The translations under genes and the position numbers were made by a program. Shown in pieces: positions 1 to 4,976 of a DNA stretch of 6,200 nt. The stretch is from an uncultured Tepidimonas sp. (GTDB lineage Bacteria > Pseudomonadota > Gammaproteobacteria > Burkholderiales > Burkholderiaceae_C), in assembly GCA_937949455.1 (NCBI GenBank), contig CALEDU010000065.1:1-6200 (forward strand), given 5' to 3'. Numbering within the stretch: the stretch's first letter is position 1; each line of letters starts with the position of its first letter. Below the pieces are notes generated by a model. That model saw only the letters and a program-made list of their open reading frames with translations, searched no databases and had not been told where the DNA came from.

Positions 1-1
1 G

Positions 2-1261
2 GTGCATGCCAGACCGCCGGCGCGAATCCGTTTGCCTGCGCTCGTGGTCTATGTGGCTGTCTTACACGATGGGGTCGATCGGGCGCAGGAGTTGGCCCAT
101 CTGAGGCGCTTGCCAGGCCAGGCCGGCCTGACGGAAGCCGATTTGCAAGGCCATTTTCTGCGCTTGCGCTGTCCTTTGGGGTTTACCATCAAATGGGAGC
201 GGCACACCGAGTTCACTCGGTATTCGCTGGTGCAGCCGCTGCCGCCGGAGGTGGGGCCAGATGCTTGCGAGCCGGAATTGTTGCCCCACCTGCTGGTGTC
301 GCCACATTGGCTGGCAGGCATCCCCGGGCGCACCATTTGCGCGATCAAGCTCGCCATGGTCACGGGTGACCTGTCGGATCCGGCTGCGGTGCTGACGCGT
401 GCGCGCCATTGGTTTGGTGGGCAGCCCGTGGTGGCGTCGCTGCTGGGCCAACAAGCGCATTCGATGGTGGTAACGGATTTTCGCTTGCGCCCCTCGGGCT
501 TCGAGCGCATGCTGGTCGTGGCCTCGCCCGCGATTAGCGAAACGCGTGCGGGCCGCGTCGCGGCGCGTTTGCTGGAATTTGAGACCTACCGCATGATGGC
601 GCTGCTGGGCTTGCCGGTGGCCAAGGCGCTGGCTGGGCCACTGGCCGATGCCGAGCGCCGCTTGGCGCGCCTGACCGCGGACATGGAATCCCAAGCGCGG
701 GGGGATCAGGCGCTGCTGGAAGACCTGGTTGGGCTGGCAGCAGGCATCGAGCGCACCATAGCCGAAAACGGTTACCGCTTTGCCGCCACCCGCGCCTATG
801 ACCGCATCGTGTTGCAGCGCATCGCGCAGCTGCGTGAGCAGGCCATCCCAGGTACCCAGACCATCAGCGAATTCATGCAACGCCGTCTGGCACCAGCCAT
901 CGCCACCGTGGCTTCTACCGAGCAGCGGTTGGATGCGCTGTCCGAGCGCATCGCCCGCACCAGCGCTTTGCTGCGCACGCAAGTCGATATTGCGCGGGAA
1001 GAACAAAACCGGCAACTGCTGGAGAAGCTCACCCGGGGACAGGAGCTGCAACTCAAGCTCCAAAGCACGGTGGAGGGCTTGTCGATCGCGGCAATTTCGT
1101 ACTATGTGGTCAGCTTGGTGCTGTATGCGGCCAAGGCTCTGAAATCGATGGGTGTGCCTCTGCACCCAGAACTGACGGCTGGCGCGCTGATGCCCGTGGT
1201 GCTGTGGGGAGTGTGGCGCACGACACGGCGCATCCATGCGAAGTTACACCGAGCCCATTAA
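2..1261 (+). CDS. DUF3422 family membrane-anchored protein, 5' truncated
   Basis: This is the 3' part of a gene whose start lies left of the window; 419 residues are visible. The opening VHARPP motif, preceded by a partial codon ending in g that fits a Glu, matches the conserved N-terminal NEVHARP motif of the DUF3422 family, so probably only a few tens of residues are missing. The GTG at position 2 is therefore most likely an internal Val codon. A soluble region (about residues 1-210) is followed by Leu/Arg/Glu-rich stretches likely to form coiled coils (about 215-235 and 305-350). Two hydrophobic segments sit near the C terminus (about 360-380 and 390-407), ending in a basic tail, so the protein is probably anchored in the inner membrane. 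The family has no established biochemical role and I assign none. It converges on the minus-strand cytochrome gene with 56 bases between the stop codons. Confidence 0.85.
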   Translation: MHARPPARIRLPALVVYVAVLHDGVDRAQELAHLRRLPGQAGLTEADLQGHFLRLRCPLGFTIKWERHTEFTRYSLVQPLPPEVGPDACEPELLPHLLVSPHWLAGIPGRTICAIKLAMVTGDLSDPAAVLTRARHWFGGQPVVASLLGQQAHSMVVTDFRLRPSGFERMLVVASPAISETRAGRVAARLLEFETYRMMALLGLPVAKALAGPLADAERRLARLTADMESQARGDQALLEDLVGLAAGIERTIAENGYRFAATRAYDRIVLQRIAQLREQAIPGTQTISEFMQRRLAPAIATVASTEQRLDALSERIARTSALLRTQVDIAREEQNRQLLEKLTRGQELQLKLQSTVEGLSIAAISYYVVSLVLYAAKALKSMGVPLHPELTAGALMPVVLWGVWRTTRRIHAKLHRAH

Positions 1262-1267
1262 CCGGTT

Positions 1268-1315
1268 GGCAAGCGAACGATGTCACTTGCCTGCCGTGGG
1301 ACGCTGCGCAGCAAG
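1268..1315. terminator. Possible bidirectional terminator between convergent genes
   Basis: The short gap between the DUF3422 gene and the converging diheme cytochrome gene holds two mutually exclusive hairpins. GGCAAG at 1268-1273 pairs perfectly with CTTGCC at 1286-1291 over a 12-base loop. Alternatively, the same CTTGC plus TGC (with one bulged C) pairs with GCAGCAAG at 1308-1315. On the plus strand the second hairpin is followed by CCTTATTT, a poor U-tract. The location suits a terminator, but neither form has a strong U-run, so this is a tentative call. Confidence 0.3.
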
Positions 1316-1317
1316 CC

Positions 1318-1944
1318 TTATTTGGTGCTGAGATATTCCGCCACCGCAGCCATTTCCAATTCGGTCATTTTCTCGGCAACGGTGTGCATCACCACGTTGT
1401 CGTTGGTGCGTTGCCGTTTATTGAACTGTTTGAGCTGGGTAAACAGATAGCCGGAGAACTGGCCAGCCAACCGCGGCAAATTACTGCCGCCATGGGCGTC
1501 GGGTCCATGACAGCTCACGCAGGCGGGCACGCCGCTGTATTTGTTGCCATTTTGGTACACATAGGCACCCACCGCGGCCAGCCCTGTATCTTTGACATTC
1601 TCGCGCTGAACGGGCAGTTTTTCATAGTAGCGGCCCAGGGCCATCATCTCGTCCTCAGTCAGTTTGGCCACCATCTCGGCCATGGCCGTGCTCTTGCGTT
1701 CCCCACTTTTGAACGCCTTGAGCTGCTTGACGATGTACTCGGTGTGCTGTCCTGCCAGGCGCGGGAAGATTTCGCTGGTGGACTCGCCTTGTTCGCCATG
1801 GCACATGGCGCACACGCCGTTGGCGATTTTGCGCGCACGGGCCTCGTCGGCTTGTGCCCAAGCAGTCCAAGGGGAGAGCCACGCGGCAGCCACACACAAC
1901 GCGGGCACTGCGTACCGCAGATTCAAAGCCGTGAAAGTGTTCAT
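1318..1944 (-). CDS. Diheme cytochrome c, c4-like, periplasmic
   Basis: A 208-residue secreted class I diheme cytochrome. A Sec signal peptide with hydrophobic core AVPALCVAAAWL probably ends at AWA (residue 30). Two homologous domains follow, each with one heme site: CAMCH (45-49) and CVSCH (142-146). Both domains repeat the PRLAGQ motif (61-66 and 157-162), typical of cytochrome c4. Likely axial Met ligands are Met88 or Met91 and Met186. Proteins of this type shuttle electrons in the periplasm, often to terminal oxidases; here it is the plausible acceptor from the sulfide dehydrogenase encoded just upstream. The start at 1944 is preferred because GGTG lies 9 bases upstream and the leader is compact. 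An in-frame ATG at 1959 would add five residues and has no good ribosome site. It lies 137 bases after fccB, beyond a terminator, so it is probably transcribed at least partly on its own. A role as the cytochrome subunit itself is less likely, given the FccA-like protein upstream. Confidence 0.9.
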   Translation of the reverse strand: MNTFTALNLRYAVPALCVAAAWLSPWTAWAQADEARARKIANGVCAMCHGEQGESTSEIFPRLAGQHTEYIVKQLKAFKSGERKSTAMAEMVAKLTEDEMMALGRYYEKLPVQRENVKDTGLAAVGAYVYQNGNKYSGVPACVSCHGPDAHGGSNLPRLAGQFSGYLFTQLKQFNKRQRTNDNVVMHTVAEKMTELEMAAVAEYLSTK

Positions 1945-1996
1945 CGAGCGGTGCACCATGGATTCGGATCGAGAGTCAAGTAGATGCTGATGTATG

Positions 1997-2025
1997 AATA
2001 TAGAACCTGGAAAAAACCCTGTCTC
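1997..2025 (-). promoter_or_regulatory. Candidate sigma70 promoter for the diheme cytochrome gene
   Basis: On the minus strand GAGACA (2025-2020; 4 of 6 matches to TTGACA) is followed after exactly 17 bases by TATATT (2002-1997; 5 of 6 matches to TATAAT). Transcription would start near 1990, giving a leader of roughly 45 bases before the ATG at 1944. The -35 element lies inside the hairpin of the fccB terminator, so the stop of one unit and the start of the next overlap. Confidence 0.45.
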
Positions 2026-2034
2026 GGCCAGGGG
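2011..2034 (-). terminator. Rho-independent terminator downstream of fccB
   Basis: On the minus strand CCCTG (2033-2029) pairs with CAGGG (2021-2017) across a 7-base loop, directly followed by six U residues (2016-2011). This is the clearest intrinsic terminator in the window. It lies about 50 bases past the fccB stop and separates fccB from the diheme cytochrome gene. The stem is only 5 bp, so termination may be incomplete. Confidence 0.7.
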
Positions 2035-2072
2035 AACGGATGACTTGCAGCCGTCCCTGGCGCGAGTCAGGG
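2011..2072 (-). promoter_or_regulatory. Tandem hairpins with attenuator-like alternative pairing
   Basis: Reading the minus strand from 2072, four short segments alternate: CCCTG (2072-2068), CAGGG (2059-2055), CCCTG (2033-2029) and CAGGG (2021-2017, followed by U6). Segments 1:2 and 3:4 form two hairpins, the second being the terminator. Segment 2 can equally pair with segment 3, which would prevent the terminator from forming. That is the geometry of a transcription attenuator, but the same layout arises trivially from two hairpins with identical stems. No leader peptide or known ligand-binding fold was seen. Confidence 0.35.
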
Positions 2073-2081
2073 TAACCAGAA

Positions 2082-3371
2082 TCACGCCAGCATATCGGCC
2101 CAGATGTTGCGTGCCCACGCCAGCGCATAGCGACCTTCCAGCTCGCTGGCGCGCGCCGAGACACCGCCCGAGCCAGGCACCGTCAGCATGGTCTTTTTCT
2201 CTGCATCGTAGCGGTGCACGCTGGCCACGTGGACCACGTCCTCGTCGGTGACGAAGCTGTAGCAAGTGTTGGCGTAGAGCGGCATGTTCGGGGGTTCCTT
2301 GCCCATCAGCAAGTTGACCACGGCGGCTGCACAGGTTTTGCCGTGCTGGTTGGCCATGTGACCCGACTTGGGCATGGCAGGCGCGATTTGGATCGCGTCG
2401 CCGAGTACGTGCACATTCTTGACTGCTTTGGACTCGAAGGTCAGGAAGTCGACTTCGCACCAGCGCTTGTTGGCAGTGGCCAAGCCTGTCTGCACGGCGA
2501 TGTCGCCCGCGCGCATGTCGGGCAAGACATTGAGCACGCCAGCCTTGAAATCATCGCCGAACTCGAACTTCAGTGTTTGGGTAGCGGCATCGACGTCTAC
2601 CACACGGTGCTTGGGCCGGTATTCGATGATGCCCTGGTAGTGTTCGGCCCACGCCTTCATGAACAAGGCCTTTTTGGACTGGATGTCGTCATTGGCATCA
2701 AAGATGACCACCTTGCTCTTGGGCTTGGTTTTCTTGAAGTAGTGCGCGACCATACAGGCCCGCTCGTACGGGCCGGGGGGGCAGCGGTACGGTGCCAGCG
2801 GTATGGAAATGGCATACACCCCACCGTCAGGCATGGCTTCCAGCTGCTTGCGCAGCGCCACCGTTTGCGGGCCGGCTTTCCAGGCATGCAGCACTTTGTC
2901 CTGGGCCCCAGACTTGGCCATGCCGGGCAGCGTCTCCCACATGAAGTCGATGCCGGGCGAGACGATCAGGCGGTCGTAGGTCAGCTCGCTGCCCCCAGCC
3001 AGCTTGACGGTGCGCTTGTTGGGGTCGATGGTTGTGGCGCGATCGCGCACGATCTGGATGCCGTGGCGCTTAGCCAGGTTGTCGTACGGGATCGTGATGT
3101 CGGATATCTGCTTGATGCCGCCGACCACCAGGTTGGAAATCGGGCACGAGATGAAGTTGGCGCTGGGCTCGACCAGCGTGACCTGTACCTTGCCTTCGGA
3201 AAACAGGCGCAGATACTTGGCTGCGGTGGCCCCGCCATAGCCGCCGCCGATGACGACGACATGTGGGCCACTGCTGCTGCTCATCGGCGCAGCACAGCCC
3301 GACAGCAGCCCGAGAGATCCGAGGGCCGAGCCGGCCGCGACGGTAGAGACGAATTGGCGACGTTGCATCAT
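2082..3371 (-). CDS. fccB: Flavocytochrome c sulfide dehydrogenase, flavoprotein subunit
   Basis: A 429-residue periplasmic flavoprotein that oxidises sulfide to sulfur or polysulfide and passes electrons to a cytochrome c partner. Visible features in order: a twin-arginine leader (QRRQFV, residues 3-8) with a lipobox-like LLSGC ending at Cys26; a Rossmann FAD site GGGYGG (42-47) with Glu68 closing the first beta-alpha-beta unit; Cys76 in FISCPISN, matching the cysteine that holds FAD covalently in Allochromatium FccB (Cys42); Cys197 in YRCPPGPYERA and Cys370 in NTCYSF, matching the redox-active pair (Cys161/Cys337); the second FAD motif VHVLGDA (320-326); and a C-terminal FCSD-type domain. 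All key residues are present, so the enzyme should be active. The start at 3371 is chosen because GAGGGAGA lies 8 bases upstream. The upstream ATG at 3395 overlaps the preceding stop as ATGA but would place eight residues before the Tat motif and lacks a site as good. Sulfide:quinone reductase is excluded by the Tat leader, the FAD-binding Cys and the cytochrome neighbour. Confidence 0.95.
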   Translation of the reverse strand: MMQRRQFVSTVAAGSALGSLGLLSGCAAPMSSSSGPHVVVIGGGYGGATAAKYLRLFSEGKVQVTLVEPSANFISCPISNLVVGGIKQISDITIPYDNLAKRHGIQIVRDRATTIDPNKRTVKLAGGSELTYDRLIVSPGIDFMWETLPGMAKSGAQDKVLHAWKAGPQTVALRKQLEAMPDGGVYAISIPLAPYRCPPGPYERACMVAHYFKKTKPKSKVVIFDANDDIQSKKALFMKAWAEHYQGIIEYRPKHRVVDVDAATQTLKFEFGDDFKAGVLNVLPDMRAGDIAVQTGLATANKRWCEVDFLTFESKAVKNVHVLGDAIQIAPAMPKSGHMANQHGKTCAAAVVNLLMGKEPPNMPLYANTCYSFVTDEDVVHVASVHRYDAEKKTMLTVPGSGGVSARASELEGRYALAWARNIWADMLA

Positions 3372-3379
3372 GGCTGGGT

Positions 3380-3387
3380 TCTCCCTC
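3380..3387 (-). promoter_or_regulatory. Ribosome binding site that sets the fccB start
   Basis: GAGGGAGA on the minus strand lies 8 bases before the ATGATG at 3371-3366. It falls between the upstream cytochrome stop (3394-3392) and that start, favouring 3371 over the ATG at 3395. Confidence 0.65.
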
Positions 3388-3391
3388 GGTT

Positions 3392-3691
3392 TCATTTTTT
3401 CTGCGCGGCAAAGTAAGCCGAGATGGCGCGCAGCTCGTCATCGGTGTAGCCCTTGGTGATCTGGTGCATCAAAGTAGCGGGCTTGCGGCCAGCTTTGAAG
3501 TCCAGCAGCTTTTGCAGCATTTCATCCTTGTCCTTGCCAGCCAGTGCTTCCATTCCGGGCTGGGCATGGCCATTGGTGCCGTGGCAGTTGGCACATGCCG
3601 CCGCCCACACTTTCACTGGGTCCACTTGGGCTTGCGCCAGTGGGATCATGCCCAGCAGACCCGCTGCTAGGATGTGTCGGTACGCTTTCAT
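3392..3691 (-). CDS. fccA: Monoheme cytochrome c, FccA-like subunit of sulfide dehydrogenase
   Basis: A 99-residue exported cytochrome. The signal peptide ends at AQA (residue 21), leaving a mature protein of about 78 residues with one heme site, CANCH (33-37), and a distal Met75 in TLMHQITKGYTDDEL. The segment FKAGRKPATLMHQITKGY resembles the corresponding region of the N-terminal heme domain of Allochromatium FccA (FKSG...STIM...AKGYS). The protein therefore looks like a single-domain FccA rather than the classical diheme form of about 21 kDa; monoheme FccA subunits of about 10 kDa are known. It should dock on FccB and take electrons from its FAD. The start is well supported by AGAGGAGA 9 bases upstream (3708-3701). 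Its stop lies 20 bases before the preferred fccB start, so the two are surely cotranscribed. An independent cytochrome c553-type carrier remains possible, because the tie to FccB rests on context and partial motif similarity. Confidence 0.88.
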   Translation of the reverse strand: MKAYRHILAAGLLGMIPLAQAQVDPVKVWAAACANCHGTNGHAQPGMEALAGKDKDEMLQKLLDFKAGRKPATLMHQITKGYTDDELRAISAYFAAQKK

Positions 3692-3744
3692 GGGTGTGTT
3701 TCTCCTCTGAGATGATGCGGCAATGGTGCCGAAGACGAGTGCGT

Positions 3745-3773
3745 TATGTATCATGGGGTGCTGATATAAGCAA
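3745..3773 (-). promoter_or_regulatory. Candidate promoter and operator of the fcc operon
   Basis: On the minus strand TTGCTT (3773-3768) is followed after 17 bases by TACATA (3750-3745), preceded by a TG one base upstream as in extended -10 promoters. Each hexamer matches consensus at only 3 of 6 positions. Transcription would begin near 3738. The imperfect palindrome GCTTATATCAGC (3771-3760, 10 of 12 positions symmetric) overlaps the end of the -35 element and the spacer, where a repressor would act. Its regulator is unknown. Confidence 0.4.
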
Positions 3774-3786
3774 TCGGTGCAAACTC

Positions 3787-3809
3787 TAGGGGCCTAGGCA
3801 CGACCCCCA
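3787..3809 (-). terminator. Weak candidate terminator for ftsY
   Basis: On the minus strand TGGGGG (3809-3804) can pair with CCCCTA (3792-3787) through one G-U wobble over an 11-base loop. The tract that follows is GAGTTTGC, which is too poor in U for a confident intrinsic terminator. It lies about 45 bases past the ftsY stop and just upstream of the fcc promoter candidate. Confidence 0.25.
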
Positions 3810-3854
3810 CTTGCTTGGCCTGCTGGAGTGATCCGACATTCCATCGCAATCGGA

Positions 3855-4946
3855 TTACCCCAGCAGCGCGGTGGCAAATTCGCGTGCGTCGAAGGGTTGC
3901 AGGTCTTCGAGCTTTTCGCCAATGCCGATAAAGTAGACCGGCAACTCGCGCCCCTGCTCGCGGGCCCACATGGCGATCGCAGCCAGAACGCCGCCCTTGG
4001 CGGTGCCGTCGAGCTTGGTAACGATCAAGCCAGTGAGTTGCAGCGCAGCGTCAAAGGCCTTGACCTGTGCCAGGGCGTTTTGGCCGGTGTTGCCGTCGAT
4101 GACCAGCAGCACCTCGTGCGGGGCTGTGGCCTCGGCTTTTTGTACGACGCGCTTGATCTTGCGCAGTTCTTCCATCAGGTGCAGCTGCGTAGGCAGCCGG
4201 CCCGCGGTGTCGACGATCACCACGTCCTTGCCCCGGGCGCGGCCCGCGCTGACGGCGTCGAAGGCTACTGCGGCAGGGTCACCGCCGTCCTGGCTGACGA
4301 TGTCCACCCCATTGCGCTGGGCCCACACGCCCAGCTGCTCGCGCGCTGCGGCGCGAAAGGTATCGGCCGCCGCCAGCAGCACGGTCGCACCATGGTGGGC
4401 CAGGTGCCAGGTCAGCTTACCAATGGTCGTGGTCTTGCCCGCGCCGTTGACACCCGCCACCATCCACACGGTCGGGCCATCGGGTTGGGCGCCGACGGCC
4501 AGCGGCTTTTGCAGCGGGCGCAACCAGTCGGTGAGGGTATCGGCCAGCAGCGCGCGCACCTGTTGCGGGTCGGTGGCCCGCTCGGCCCTGACACGGCGGC
4601 GCAAATCGTCGAGCAGGTGGGTGGTGGCCTGGGTGCCGGTGTCGGCCATCAGCAGGGCGGTTTCCAGCTCCTCGTACAGGGCGTCGTCGATGCGGGTTCC
4701 GGCAAAGACAGCCGTGAGGTGGCTGCCCGTCTTGCGCAGACCTGCGGTCAGCCGGCCCAGCCAACCTTGCCGCGTGGGGCTGACAGCCGCAGCGTCGGAG
4801 GGCGTAAGCGCCGGGTCGGGAGCCGCCGTCTCGGCGGTCGGTTCGGTGGCTGCATCGGCCGGCGCCGCTGCAGGGGGCTGCGGCGCTTCAGAGGGCGTGG
4901 ACTGTTCGCGGTTACCGAAGAACTTTTTCTTGAAAAAACTGAACAT
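3855..4946 (-). CDS. ftsY: Signal recognition particle receptor FtsY
   Basis: A 363-residue SRP-family GTPase that receives ribosome-SRP complexes at the inner membrane and hands nascent membrane proteins to SecYEG. It opens with an amphipathic, lysine-rich segment (FSFFKKKFF), the usual membrane-targeting tip. A short Ala/Pro/Thr/Glu-rich linker follows (about 14-58), much shorter than the E. coli acidic A domain. The helical N domain runs from about 60 to 150 and the G domain from about 158 to the end. GTPase motifs are intact: GVNGAGKTTT (165-174), DTFRAAAREQL (195-205), DTAGRL (246-251), TKLDGTAKGG (310-319) and GIGEKLEDLQPFD (341-353). The start at 4946 is chosen because MFSFFKKK is the typical FtsY opening; an in-frame ATG at 4973 would add nine residues without a better ribosome site. 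Upstream of 4946 only a weak AGG is seen. It is divergent from the M16 peptidase gene. Confidence 0.97.
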   Translation of the reverse strand: MFSFFKKKFFGNREQSTPSEAPQPPAAAPADAATEPTAETAAPDPALTPSDAAAVSPTRQGWLGRLTAGLRKTGSHLTAVFAGTRIDDALYEELETALLMADTGTQATTHLLDDLRRRVRAERATDPQQVRALLADTLTDWLRPLQKPLAVGAQPDGPTVWMVAGVNGAGKTTTIGKLTWHLAHHGATVLLAAADTFRAAAREQLGVWAQRNGVDIVSQDGGDPAAVAFDAVSAGRARGKDVVIVDTAGRLPTQLHLMEELRKIKRVVQKAEATAPHEVLLVIDGNTGQNALAQVKAFDAALQLTGLIVTKLDGTAKGGVLAAIAMWAREQGRELPVYFIGIGEKLEDLQPFDAREFATALLG

Positions 4947-4976
4947 AGGTTTGCTGCCTAAAATCGAATGCATTCT
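4947..4976. promoter_or_regulatory. Compact divergent start region, ftsY / M16 peptidase
   Basis: Only 30 bases separate the two ATG codons. The region contains a perfect 10-base palindrome GAATGCATTC (4966-4975). Flanking it are a plus-strand -10-like TAAAAT (4959-4964, 5 of 6) and, extending one base into the M16 gene, a minus-strand -10-like TAGAAT (4977-4972, 5 of 6). No good -35 element is visible at 16-18 bases from either; TTGAAA at 4930-4935 is too far (23 bases) from TAAAAT. The promoters therefore seem to extend into both coding regions. Confidence 0.35.

Noticed and set aside
62..1237. Long minus-strand open frame (391 codons) opposite the DUF3422 gene
   Set aside because: It is rich in His, Gln and Arg with no recognisable domain, as expected for the complement of a GC-rich gene. 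The plus-strand product is a recognisable family.
1204..1983. 259-codon plus-strand open frame across the DUF3422 3' end and the diheme cytochrome gene
   Set aside because: It has no known motif; it is antisense to a clear diheme cytochrome and would overlap the DUF3422 end in another frame.
1945..2460. Upstream extension of the diheme cytochrome frame into fccB (380 codons in total)
   Set aside because: The extension is out of frame with fccB, spans the terminator and would bury the signal peptide internally. The real start is at 1944 or 1959.
2214..3416. 400-codon plus-strand open frame opposite fccB
   Set aside because: It shows no domain or ribosome site, while the minus strand encodes an FccB with all catalytic residues.
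3828..3858. Inverted repeat ATCCGA / TCGGAT around the ftsY stop codon as a terminator
   Set aside because: The stem overlaps the stop codon, has a 13-base loop and no U-tract on the minus strand, so it was not listed as a feature.
3828..4961. Plus-strand open frames of 377 and 336 codons opposite ftsY
   Set aside because: They are low-complexity complements of ftsY, whose GTPase motifs are unmistakable on the minus strand.
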